Assembly (NCBI RefSeq): GCF_001039355.2
Contig: NW_019775758.1
Coordinates: 516,191-576,968, forward strand
Length of the DNA: 60,778 nt
Direction: 5' to 3'
DNA from: Lingula anatina
Lineage: Eukaryota; Brachiopoda; Lingulata; Lingulida; Lingulidae
Made by a program: the position numbers and the translations under genes. Below, piece by piece: positions 23,963 through 35,672 of the stretch; the first letter of the stretch is position 1; every line of letters starts with the position of its first letter. The notes below the pieces were generated by a model, which searched no databases, was not told where the DNA came from, and worked only from the letters and a program-made list of their open reading frames with translations.

Positions 23963-24600
23963 GTAAGTAAAGTAGCTTTTCAACAATATATGTTTGTGCC
24001 ATTGGGTGTTATGTCAGTGTGCCTGCTGTCCATGGGGATAAAAAATGTTTCTCCAAATCATATTGCAGTTTTCAGGCTTCTTTTAGTATGGCCGTCAATG
24101 GGAAATTATTTGGTTGTTTCTGAACTCGATAATGTCTGTATCAGTGTCAGAATTCCAAGTGGGTACAATTGTTGACAGTTATTACAATATCTATGCGACA
24201 GTGAGGGAAGGATGTACACAGTATTCGTTCTGAATTCAGATCTTCACGCACATCTTATCTATGCAATTATGATTAATTTACATTTATCAGCATGTTAGGT
24301 TATATCCGCTATTTCAATGTATATTTCATGTTGTTATTGCTATATTCGACAGATTGACTGTAAGGTTGTACATCTTTAAAATAAAGTTACCTGATCAAAA
24401 CGACTTGAATGGGAACTGCTCTTATAATAGTGACACTTGCCCTATTTCAAATTGAAAGACCCACTCTAAGATTCATCTACACTGAACACGACAGTATGTT
24501 TCTTATAATCATCCCATCTACTTTGCTTCCTGTATCTCACCAACAGTTGGAGATTTTACTTTAACATAGCACTCACTCATTTTGCAGTTTAGCCTCGACC

Positions 24601-27600
24601 ATGGCTTTTCCAATAACTTTAGAAAATCGGATCAAGCTTCAGAAAAACTGGGAAGCCATTTGTACGGACTTAGTTGTCAAGCACGTTTCCCACAAGCTAG
24701 TCACCAGAGGTATTCTGACCCAAAAGGAACTGAATGATATATTAAAAGAAAGAACTCAACTTGAGCAGACTCAGAAGCTCCTTACTCTTTTATTAACCAA
24801 GGACAATCAATACTTCGAGTGTTTCCAAGCATGTTTGCAAGAGGACTATAGTTGGTTGTCAGATGGACTGTCGGGAACTGTTGTAACTGGAGAAGACACA
24901 GAGACGTTTACAGGTTAGTAGAAGAAAACTTGTAGATGTAGTGGCTTCGGCTGGAATTAACATCTGGTAGGGTGAACGTTTTACAACTTTTGATTGTTGA
25001 AAAGGACATTCATTGAGAAAAAAATAAACGTGGTATATGAAACCGCAATTTACATGCAGAGAAAATAAGTCATAGGTAAACAAAAAACTGACTGTTATTC
25101 AGTTTCAAGTAGTTTTATCTTTCAATAAAAGTTTTTGAAATAATTCTTATAATGCTTATTTTTTTGCATAGTAGTAGTTTCCATTGCTTGCTTGCCCTCT
25201 GTGATGAAAATCGAATGTTTGTTAATGGCATAAAAATTAAAACTGCTTTAGAAAATCATGTAGCCGTAACCATGAAATGACAGTTTGCTCAACCACTCTG
25301 TGTCTTTCTCATTGCTCATTGTTTTAACTCCCATTCCATTTACATGCATGGCCTCTTTCAGCGTCTGTCCTAGATCAGTGTTCTCTCCCCCAACCCCCTG
25401 TATGCTTTGAAGGACGCTCTGATGAGGTTGAGAAGATAACGCAGCTTTTCCTTAACGGCGGTCGGCTAGCCATCATCCAAGGGTCTGGTGGGCAAGGGAA
25501 GACCGCCCTTGCTACGGTTGTTGGTCACAAATTTGTCTCAAGATTTGGAATCCGCTCCGTTATGGCGGACCTGAAAAATGTTTCCACCGAGTTAGATATT
25601 GTTACGTCCTTGTTATTAGCTTTAAAATTGGATACGGGTCTAGATTCAGAACACTCTGACCCAGAGAAACTTCTCACAAGAGCTTGCAAGGAAATAGCAC
25701 AGTTTGGGCAAAAGATATTGATAATTCTAGACAATTGTGAGACCACCGTGAGAAAAGACACACTTGATTATTTCCATGGTTTGTTAAACAAGTTAAACAC
25801 AAACTGCAAAAATGCATATGTATTATGCACGTCACGCGACACGATTCATTTACCCAACATGAAGGTTCATGTCCACCAACTCGACTCCCTGTCACAGTCA
25901 GCATCCTTGTCCATTCTCCGCTGGTATTCCCCTACCCTGGACCGTGAAGAAGGGAACATTCTAGGTACGAAATGCGGATTCATGGCGTTGTTACTCCATA
26001 TTTTGGGGTATCTGCTTAAACAAGGAATGAAGGCCACCGATTTGGTAAAAGAGCTTGCATGTAGCGTAGAATTTTACAAAAAACTATTTGGTTTAGGACC
26101 GGAACTGCAAGATGTTTACGCTTGCATCAACCTTACATATAAACGACTGAGCCCTAAGGAACAGATGGCATGTCAACTTCTGTCAGTCTTCCCGTCAAAA
26201 TTTACCGCTGAAGAGGCCTTTGCCTTGATAAGCAATGAATTCCAAGATATCACATCACTAGAGACTCAAAAAGTACTCCGGACTCTGTGTAACACCTCGA
26301 TGCTTGCGTATGACAAGAAAAGACAAGAATATGACATGCACAGCATAATTCAGGCCTTTGCTCAATATGAAATGTCAGCAGAAAACAAGGAGCGATTCAA
26401 TATTCATTTTTTAAATTTCATGGAACCTAGTTTAAGCGATCTGAACAGAAAGGATCACCGTGAAGGAGTGTCTTATTTTGAAAGAGAAAGAGATAGGTTT
26501 GCTAAATGTATTGACATTTTCAGTATCCTATCACTTTCGTCAAGGCAAAATCTCTACGGCAAAATGAAGGAGTTTGCAGTGCGTCTCTCTGCCCTACACA
26601 GGTACCACCATGCATTTCGCGTCTATAAAACCCTGTTAGCAACCGTCCTTGAAGTTGGGGGAATTGCAAACATTGCTGAAAGTGCTTTTATATACAGTAC
26701 CATCGGCCTTTTGCATATGCGCATCAGAGAGATACCAGCTGCCATTGAAAACCTGACGAAAGCAATTGAGATATACGACTCCCTACCAGATAAATGCAGT
26801 CATGAACAATATTTTCACAGTATCTTTAATCTTTGGTCAACATATGTTTTGGAACATAAAATTTCAGAAGCATGCATGTTGCTCGAGAACCATAATGCGA
26901 AAGCTCCTGGTGATTTTTCAAGATTTCTTTTTACAATGTTAAAAAACGCGACCAAGTCTGAAGAAATGCCGCAAGATATTAATTCTGTTCTGGGACCGTT
27001 GTTTAACAATTCTATACACTCACATAGTTTACATGAATCATTTGAGAACTGCATGCATAGTGGCACCCGACATGCACCGACTGAGATAATGGTTGGAGAA
27101 TTTGACAATTTTATCGGGGAAGGTATGCAAAACTTCCTTGTCGATATGGCACAATTTTCGTTCCCTATGGAAAAAAGTGGAAACTTAAACTTAATAGATC
27201 AGGGAACCAAAATAGAGCAGGAAATAATAAAGCTGGACAATGCAGACGGTGCAGTCGATGCCATCAGGACAGAAGTGGCTATTTTGGAAAATATCCTGGG
27301 AGAAAACCACAAGATGACTGCAAACTCAATTCATAGGCTGGGTTGTGCCTTGTCAGCACAGGGAAAACATGCAGATGCCCTCACTACATTCCAAAGAGCT
27401 CTACGTATATTTGAAAAAGTGTCTGGCGAATGTCCGGAAACAGCCTATACCCTCCTCAGAATTGGCCAGGAAATGATAAATCTGGGCAATGCAGACAGTG
27501 CAGTCGATGTCCTCAGGAAATCTGTGGCTATGTGGGAAGAGATGATGGGAGAAAACCACAAGATGACAGCAGCTACGATCAGTTTGCTGGGTTGTGCCTT

Positions 27601-28087
27601 GTCAGCACAGGGAAAGCATAAAGATGCCCTCAGTACATTCCAAAGAGCTCTCCGTATAGGTGAACACGTGTTGGGTGATAGCGCTATCACAGCTAATACG
27701 ATGTTCTACCTGGGCCAGGAAATGAAGCTTATAGGCAACTTTAAGGAGGGCCTTGAGATGCACCAACGAGCTCTGGACATACGTCACTCTGTACTTCGGG
27801 ACCACGAAGACACCTTGCGCAGCCTTGAAGCTGTTGCTGATCTCTTGGACCTCGACGGGAAACCCTCGGAGAGTGCAGATATGAAGATGGAAGCCACCGC
27901 CATGACTGAAAGATTGGTAGCTGTGAAATTAGAGGAGCAGAAAATGGCACGAGCCGCTTTAGAGGGATCTGAAAATGAAACCTCTCTACGAGCTGCACAA
28001 AGACAGTTGGAAGACCTTGACTTCGAGTCAAATCCAGGCAATCCATCAGGAGGCAAAAGAGAGATGGATGATTTTGATCTTGATTAG
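24601..28087 (+). CDS. CARD-NB-ARC-TPR protein, copy A (STAND NTPase, NLR/APAF1-like)
   Basis: Two coding exons, 24601-24913 (phase 1 donor GTTAGT) and 25362-28087, giving about 1012 aa. The leader part of exon 1 begins at 24588 after TTTTGCAG; the ATG has a good context (ACCATGG). Residues ~8-95 form a CARD-like helical bundle (LTQKELNDILKE, LLTLLLTKDNQYFECFQACL, then DYSWLSDGL). The NB-ARC core has Walker A GSGGQGKT (145-152), Walker B KILIILDNCE (~222-231), sensor LCTSRDT (~260) and a GxP-like CGFMALLLHILG (~310). A winged-helix region carries QMACQLLSVFPSKF and an MHD-like YDMHSIIQAFA (~430). From about residue 540 come TPR helices, clearest in paired GCALSAQGKHADALTTFQRA-type units, with an acidic tail. 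Likely a cytosolic ligand-gated oligomerising sensor acting through CARD contacts. Ligand and partners unknown. Confidence 0.9.
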
Positions 28088-28350
28088 CATTCTAGGCACA
28101 GCGCACATGTGGTGATACGACGCCCATGACTATCATCGTAAGAACGTTGTTTTTTTTCCTGTAGATAATGTTACAGAAGTATACCAAGTGATGAACCGTG
28201 TACTTCATGTTATTGTTTGTGTGATGTGAAGATAGGGAACTGGAAGGGGACATAATATTGACTTTCAAACAAGAACGCAAGGCAGAGTGTGAAATTAGAC
28301 TCAATTTATATTAATAGCGCCAGTGTATACGAGTTGTTCTAGATTAACGG

Positions 28351-28356
28351 AATAAA
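28351..28356 (+). terminator. Candidate poly(A) signal of gene A
   Basis: AATAAA about 264 nt after the stop codon of the CARD-NB-ARC-TPR gene, upstream of the (TA)n tract. Confidence 0.4.
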
Positions 28357-28445
28357 CCGGCGCCCAGTGCACATTCCACGTCCAATATACCGATGGGTGA
28401 TGTTTCCTTCACCATACGTAACATACTTAATTGTAGTTGCTCAGA

Positions 28446-28448
<3 letters not shown>

Positions 28449-28507
<59 letters not shown>
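28449..28507. repeat. (TA)n microsatellite
   Basis: Pure TA tract of about 59 nt, absent from the matching place in duplicon B, so it expanded after duplication or was lost in B. Confidence 0.95.
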
Positions 28508-28510
<3 letters not shown>

Positions 28511-28769
28511 ACCCAGCCCCCACCCCCCAAAAAGGAAATTGCCTGCATTGGAAAAGGAGAATTGAAAAAGTGTGTAAATAAACTAAGAGGATATGACATC
28601 CCAAAGATGAATATTTTGTATTAGAAGTGACAAACAGTCTACAGTAGAAGAAGACACACAGTGGTATATGGCCGTATACTACATCGTTTAGTGAGCAAAA
28701 TATGTTATCTGTCACATTCTATGAGTCCAAAACGTGTGAACCCTAAAAATGCGTTTTAATATACGTATT

Positions 28770-30865
28770 TAAGGCCGGTGATAGGGTTTAATACGCTTAA
28801 AATCATGTTTTTGAGTTTTTTGTGTGTTTATATTAATCAAAAAAAAGTATCTAACGTTGGATGTAATAATTTTTATGAATTTGCATAGCAAAATGTGTCT
28901 TTTGATGAGTTTTTCAACCGGCACGCGCCCCAGTCAAGCTGACAACTAAGCCACGCCACTGTTACTAAGGGCCGTTGCCATGAGGGGGTCGGAGCACAGT
29001 TAATGAGTTATAAGCCGATTACGTGTGCGGTAATAGGTCATAAGTCTTACATCAGCTTAGCAGCGAAGAAGTCTAGCTAGTACACTATAGGGAAGAGAAA
29101 AGTTCGTGTTAAAAGTCCATTTCCTGAGGAAAGAAAGAAAATTTTGAAAGAGAGTAGGGCCTATGCGTGGCGGTTGGGGAAAACCGGTCCTATTTGTTCA
29201 GACGGATGACTGATTTCTGAATACCTGATAATTGGGCAAAAGAGTTAATCGAATCGTCTAAATTTTAAATTGACAAATGAAAGAAAAATCGATAAACAAA
29301 AAAAAAACGCTAAAAATGATACTTTTAGCCTGCTAATTTTTGCAATATATATCGGCGAGCGTATCTGCGACACGTTACGAAACCGGAAATGATTGTTGGT
29401 CGCCGTATGCAAAAGGTAAATCTAATGTTGACAAAATAAAATTTTATTCTCCAAGATATGGTATCATGGAGCTTGAGAGACACGCGAAAAATTGTGATGT
29501 GAATGGCCAAAGGAGAGAAATCCAAGCAAGGGTTGACAGCATGATTAAAACAATAAAAATTAAAACGCATGTTAGCGGCTTTGCATTTTGCGATGTTTGG
29601 AGAAAAACAATTCCAAAATCACTGATCAAGCGGGAAGAAAGAGTTCAAAATGTATCCAAAAATGAAAATCACAAAAAGACCCCGAGAATAGTCAAGACTA
29701 GCAGGTAAAAAGCAAATAGGGTCTAAGTGTCATGTGTGTAAAAATAAAATATTTATTCAAAAGCCTTCTCTCAGCCACTTTTATCGCTGATTCTTGTGCA
29801 GCTGAGCGTCTCCCCTTAATCTTAGCTGGGAATTTGAGAAATACCGCTATGAAGTAATCACTGGATTTTTCCGTTGATCTGACGATTACCAAGTGTCGTG
29901 CAAAATAATCCTGCAGCGTTACCCGTCAAAAAACTCGTATTAACACAAGTGGCGGACACTTGCTCTCGACACAGTTTTATCTGATCACTTTGCCGATAAC
30001 AAAGAAGGAATCTCTCATGTAAGATTACTCGATTGCCGAGGAAGAGCCATTGAAACGTTCAAATGCAACTTCACACCTCTTAATTGCGGTTAAACGTGAT
30101 CGCCTTTGTTAGCGCTTCCTTCTACATATCCTTGACACCCTACGGGGCGTCACTAGGCAATCAAAATGGCGGCACGCTTACATGCCTAACGAGTGGTCGG
30201 AAAATGTAACAAAAGCACGATTTTCTGCCCCTTCAAAGCACCCAAACAAAATATTTTTAGATGACAATAAGCAATGGTTCCATCTGATCGTATAACCGAT
30301 AACAGGTAAATTTGCCAGCTAAGCATTTGACTAATAAGCCCTGTTAACCAACCTGTGAACGTTTTTGGCTATATTGACGAGATAAGTGAATAGCTGCCAA
30401 GTATATCTCACTATCTGAGCAACCGATCTTTACAAAAGTTGCACCTATTGTTGTTAGGAATGTGGACTACAGCATGATATCAGGGGTTTAAGAGGAAATT
30501 GTTTTTTTGAAAGTTATCTCCTTTTGAAGTGAATAACCCATTGAAATATGGGCTGATTTAACGTAAAAGATGATAAAATTAAAAGTAAATAGTTTAAGAC
30601 AATCCCTGGTACCCCGCTGTAGTGCTCTCACCCAGCTTTATGAGGCCTTTTGAATCACTTGAAAAGCTGTCTTGGTTATAGAGAAAATCCCAATACCGAA
30701 AACGGCATTTTGCCCCTCAAACTGGCGCCAGAGCGTCATCCGTTGAACACCGTACTTAATCCCTGTCTTTAATTGGCCTTTTGGGAAGTTTGTTTTAATT
30801 TTTTATAAAAACTTATAAGCCCAGGGCTTTGTTTCTATGACTTTGGTCCTTTTACTATCAGTCAC
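28770..30865. mobile_element. A-only insertion of about 2.1 kb, unclassified
   Basis: The matching sequence of duplicon B runs directly from ATGCGTTTTA (51253) to AATATGTGTATG (51276), while A is interrupted by 2.1 kb. The insert starts near AAGGCCGGTGATAG and ends near CTATCAGTCACTTT, a weak inverted similarity around TGATAG. It has one short basic open frame (29340-29708, 122 codons, Lys/Arg-rich) of unknown family and no recognised transposase motif. Confidence 0.5.
29340..29708 (+). CDS. Hypothetical small basic protein in the 2.1-kb insertion
   Basis: 122 codons, ATG to TAA, rich in Lys and Arg, with several Cys residues (DCWSPY, KNCDVNG, AFCDVW) that could be part of a zinc site, though no standard spacing is evident. 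I do not recognise it. It lies wholly within the A-only insertion, so it may be the relic of that element's protein. It may also be a chance frame. Confidence 0.25.
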   Translation: MQYISASVSATRYETGNDCWSPYAKGKSNVDKIKFYSPRYGIMELERHAKNCDVNGQRREIQARVDSMIKTIKIKTHVSGFAFCDVWRKTIPKSLIKREERVQNVSKNENHKKTPRIVKTSR

Positions 30866-32085
30866 TTTAAATATGTGTATGTTTATGTATATGTGCATAG
30901 ACATGTATAATTAGTGGTACACTAATTTTGATAGAGAAAATAGCATTTTCACGAAAAGGTATTTATTCAATTCAACGGACGCCCAGGTGTGAGGGAAATC
31001 AAGATGATGCTTAGTACATTTCTTTACTGTGAAGGAAAGCATCAGAAGCAGTCGCTATACCAGATATATGTATCATTGTACATGTATATGTTTATTTCAC
31101 TGTAACATATGCATCCACCTACGTGGACAGCAGCTATAATATTGTATATTTATCACATACATGTACCGTTAGTGGATATTCTATAGTCCACCCACCTCTT
31201 CGGAGCAGAGAACAGGACAATGACTCCGAGTGAGTGGATGGATATGGACTGAGAACTTGACTTGATCAACACCAGACTGTTTAAGTAATATGTTTTTAGT
31301 AGTTACTACATGTATCAAAAATGAATATTTTTTTGTAAAAGACCATCGGTTACATTGTTGTGAATCAACTGGAGTGGGAATCGGTTCAGGAAAGATTTTC
31401 ACGGGTCCTACAGGTACTTGACCATTGACATTGTGCACCTGTGTATTTACTGGTATTGCAATGACATTACCCGGTAATTATGATTTGATATTGATATCAG
31501 GTTAAAAAGAAAAAAACGTTGATAGAAATGGTTTAATAATTGTATAAATAGTTTTCAGATTGGTCTTGAAAAGCCATGTTTAAACTTAACAATAGTTAAT
31601 GAAATAGAGCTATGTTTCCTTGATACTTTAATCCAAGAGACAAACTAACAGAGATAAATAGAAGAGAGAGGCTGACTTGTACATACAGTATGACGTTATA
31701 CAAGTACTAGTATATTCTGAAATGATATATGTATCTGGGGTAGTAGAGCTAGCAATTTTTTGCTCAGCCAAATCACCATTTTTTGTCAATTTGTTATCAA
31801 AATGGTTTTACTTTGACTAAAACAAGTCAAATCAAGCCCTTTTGCTTTAGTCAATTTAAGGAAGTTTTAGCATTTGGCTAAATTGACAAGTGTTAGCGCT
31901 ACCCCAGTGTATTTTATCAATATAGACATAGATGTTATGTTAAATGGGATCCAAAGCCGAGGCAAAACATACAGATATAATTCTATAGTCAAATATAGGA
32001 CTGGTTACGATTGACAAAACCAAAGGTGCACACCGTCTAAAGATTGTAGAATGTTTGGGATGTGCTGCTCTGCTACAATTTTCAG
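30866..32085. other. Non-coding duplicon sequence, copy A
   Basis: Collinear with about 51270-52320 in duplicon B. No conserved reading frame between the copies. Confidence 0.6.
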
Positions 32086-32202
32086 ACAGGACATTTTGCA
32101 TGTACAGGGCACCCACCACTGCGGGTGTTTGAATGGCAATGGGATACTTCATTCGGGTAACCGACGTGCAGGTAAGGCCGTTCATGTGTAAAACCTGCTT
32201 GG

Positions 32203-32260
<58 letters not shown>

Positions 32261-33480
32261 AATGTACATTCAGTTTATCCATCTGCAGGATATGATATAA
32301 CAAAGCAACCAGGAGATTTTAATCTGAAAATAACAATTTCAACCATGCAAGTTTTTGACACCCAGCAGTAATACTACTCAGTTAGTGGAATGGCATTCTG
32401 TTCTAAGTTCACAATTATAAGTTCCTCTTGTTTTACAGTTCTGTTATCAAATATATGAAATATTATTTCTTTTAGGACCACGTTGGTACCTTGCTTCATA
32501 TTTTCTGGTCCAAACTCTGATGGTACCTGTCCAGACGTTATGATTAGATGTGATATATGATATGATGACCCGGGAGCTCTCCTTGGTGTGGTAAGAACAC
32601 TTTCACTGAAGTGGAATCTTTGTTTCTTTCGAGTGAAGAAATACTGGTATATAGCAGTAATATTCATAACCCGCACAAGAACATCTCTTTTACGGTAGAG
32701 ACTCTGGATATCAGGATTATTATGGTAGAATCAAGGCATCAGTATAATAACGGTTCATTCACAATATCTGTAGTATTTTCTTTTGCGTACACCTCCACCC
32801 TCAACCCCCAATAAAAACAGAGGTACTTGTATAGATTCCTGACCATCAATTAAAATCATATAAATGGGTAGATAATTTATTTTAATTAATAAGTAATAAA
32901 TTATTCCCCTTGCAATGACAGGCAAGTCTTGGCATTTGGGATATCTTTTTTTTTCAGGCTGAAGATGATGTTGACCACTGTATCAATATTATTTTGGTCC
33001 CACTGCATGCACGGACATTGTTTTTGGCATTGTGCGGAGATGATCAAGGTAACTATGTCTACTACTTTTTTAACTCTTTATGTTGTCATTCAAAATAATT
33101 TAGATTCCACATTCATTTTGTTGCTTAAGTGAATATATTTGTGAATAGTTTTGTAACAAAGTAAATCCCTTTTGGAGGACTGGCTACAAATAATAATCTG
33201 ATTAGTACTTTTTAGTATTGGTAATATCATTATTAAAATTCATCACCATACAGTAATTCCCTGAATGGGTTGCTTATGTATTCACTGCTAATAAAATTAT
33301 TAAAATATTGTCTCATTAAAGATAATTTTCTTCTTTTACCTTTTAGTAAGTGGTATCAGAGAACATATTATATGTGTTTGCTTGACAACCTCCATTACCA
33401 TTCCAAGATTACCAAGTCTATGGACAGTTATCCTCTGGTTAAATTACATGACTGACATATAATATACATGTACATCTTTT
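32086..33480 (+). ncRNA. Candidate spliced non-coding transcript, copy A
   Basis: Four segments with matched splice signals: 32086-32171 (donor GTAAGG), 32476-32590 (acceptor CTTTTAG, donor GTAAGA), 32958-33048 (acceptor TTTTTCAG, donor GTAACT) and from 33347 (acceptor CCTTTTAG). The splice sites of the last three segments, and the first donor, are at collinear positions in duplicon B, while the sequence between them differs by indels that do not keep any reading frame. This suggests a spliced RNA without coding constraint, or the remains of a gene. Strand follows from the GT-AG orientation. The 3' end is not defined. Confidence 0.4.
32202..32258. repeat. Compound (TA)n(TG)n microsatellite
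   Basis: About nine TA units followed by about nineteen TG units, inside the first candidate intron of the transcript in copy A. In B the site is reduced to ATATGTGTG near 52485. Confidence 0.95.
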
Positions 33481-34548
33481 CATATATGTGTTTATCAAAA
33501 CTTAAATCAGAATGAGGAAATATAAAAATAGCTTTTAAATAATTTTCAGAATCATTATGGGTTTTCATTTAATACACTTTATGTTGTGGACTATATTTTT
33601 ATTGAGGAGTATCAATCAATTGCTTGTTTCAAAAGCACCTTCTATGTAAACAGATGTTTGGATATGGCTTTTTTAAGATCGTAAAGCTTTAAGCGATTGC
33701 AGTTAGGACACATTTTCTATTATATAAACACTAAACAATTGATATTCGCTATTTAGGAATTACTATTTTCCATATTTTGCCCCCTCTGTATGATAGACTT
33801 TCATTTGATTTGCAATGCAACTTAAAGAAATGAAACAAAAAAACAAATTCTAAATGACTTTGTATTCTGAACTTTATTGCATCGTTTTTTTTCACCCCCG
33901 TAAAAAATTATATCAAGTTGTTCAATATGTATCAATATCAGACACAAATGTTGGTTAGTGCTGATATTAACTTTATTTTCCGAAGTTGCATAAAAAAGGG
34001 AATCTAAATAAAATATTATTGATTGTCGTGTTAATTTTCTTTGGTAGTTAACTTCTATTGCACCTTACGTAGGACGGGCTTATAATACATGTTTAAGAAT
34101 GATGCACAAGCATAAGCAAGGAAATCTATCTTTACAATAGTCTTTGGTTGGGGTTCTTAGCATCTGCCTGCAGATGATTCGGATTACAGCTTTTACCACG
34201 TGGACACAATATTCTAATCAAATGTCAGTATTGGTTCACGTGTCAGGGGGATCCAATTAGACAATGGGAAAGGTGATATTTATAACATGATTATTCACAG
34301 TATGTGACACTTCCCTTGACTGCTTGATATAGATATGCAATGAGTGAAAATGATAATTTAATCTAAAAAACAGATTACATTCTTCTTTGTTATAGAAGAA
34401 ATAATCTAAAATAACTCAGCTGTCTTACTTCCTAGATCCTTCTGGTCTTTAATTTTTTTTCATTTTCAGTTCCAATTTCAGCAAGCATTTCACATCTTGC
34501 ACTTTCAACTCTGCATTAAATCCACTTTATTTATGACTTAATCCACTG
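33481..34548. other. Non-coding duplicon sequence, copy A
   Basis: Collinear with 54130-55191 of copy B. Nothing beyond AT-rich diverged sequence seen. Confidence 0.6.
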
Positions 34549-34794
34549 CTAACTCTTCACCTCCATCTCCTTCCTGTCATCATCTTATCTCCACACAGTC
34601 ACATTAAGAGGGTCTTTGATAATCCTCTCGTGGACTTCAATAAAAAGAGATTAAGATTAGGAAGTCCAAAAATTCTATCATTCCATTTTTGTGTCGATTA
34701 CGAGATATCTCAATCTTTTCAATAGGAAATTTACGAATTTTACTTGTGTTTTATTTTAAGTAATGGATTCTTATAATTACAACGTCTATAAAAT

Positions 34795-35043
34795 GACTGC
34801 AGCAAGAGTGAAAGGCAGGTTACCCTATAGTTATGTTTGATACAATTAAAGCGAAAAATTGTTTTATGAAATATACTTTAATTTTTGAAAAATAATGTAT
34901 AAGGAATATTCCTTATTAAATGGTTGCAGCATAAATAAAAAGCAGGCTACCCTATAGTTCTGATCGATACAATTAAAGCAAAAATTGCTGTCGTGAAATT
35001 TACTTGATATTTTTTAATAATGTATACGGGATATTCCTCATTC
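34795..35043. repeat. Two-copy tandem repeat, about 123-nt unit
   Basis: CAGGTTACCCTATAGTT... and CAGGCTACCCTATAGTT... head the same spot of two consecutive units, each ending with ATAATGTATA and ATATTCCT. Located within the decayed exon region of copy A. Confidence 0.85.
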
Positions 35044-35143
35044 AAAAGATCGAAACATTACAGTATATTTTTGACCGCCTGAAAGGTTAAACTATTTATT
35101 AAGTTTTAAGAGTCTTTAGAATATTTACAGTGAAAGACCCCAT

Positions 35144-35347
35144 TTCCAGAGATTAGATCGATCTACTTTAGATCGACATAACTCCCTGGGGGTTCACGCT
35201 AAAAAGCTGTCAACCGGCCGAGCAGACACGGAAGTTAATTACCCCCTTACAGCTTGTAGTAGGCGGGACGGACATTTAAGCCGGATTATCTGACAGTAAT
35301 CTAGTGAGACTCCCCGCGGGGATAGATCGATCTAAAAGCTGTGGGAA
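35144..35347. mobile_element. Foldback MITE, complete copy
   Basis: About 204 nt with near-palindromic arms (TTCCAGAGATTAGATCGATC...; GATCGATC...CTGTGGGAA) and GATCGATCTA repeats, plus AACCGGCC and CCCCTTACAGCTTG blocks in the centre. Best reference copy for the family in this window; absent at this site in duplicon B. Confidence 0.75.
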
Positions 35348-35638
35348 TACAGCCTAAAACACTTGCTAATTCTTGGCAAATACAGGACGACTTACATAAA
35401 ATATTTACACAAATTCCAGGTGCACTGCATAAGACTGACCATAGAAAGGTTGCTGTTCTCTTTTGTGGAAAAATAATAACTAACGATTTTAAGAAATAAT
35501 TAAGAAGATTTGACTTTTAAATTACTCAGGACAAACATTGTGTTAGTAGAGATGCTTCCTGTCACCAAAGTCTCTGAATCTTCTCTTCCATCTTGCATAC
35601 CAGCGGTTTGGTTGTCTAAGAGACGGAACAGCTCCTAA

Positions 35639-35669
<31 letters not shown>
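35639..35669. repeat. (AAT)n microsatellite
   Basis: About ten AAT units immediately outside the decayed penultimate exon; the B copy has a related imperfect tract at 55800-55825. Confidence 0.9.

Positions 35670-35672
<3 letters not shown>

Noticed and set aside
23873-24175. 100-codon frame starting with GTG
   Set aside because: It runs through the GTAAGT donor at 23963 into intron, and the start is non-ATG; the exon is better read as untranslated leader.
25525-28056. Several antisense open frames of 60-100 codons across the NLR-like genes A and B
   Set aside because: They mirror the codon structure of the strong sense frame, have no independent protein signal and overlap domain-coding sequence.
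28344-28715. Open frames on both strands running through the (TA)n tract (Ile-Tyr repeats)
   Set aside because: Any TA repeat is open in several frames; the flanks carry no domain signal and B lacks the tract.
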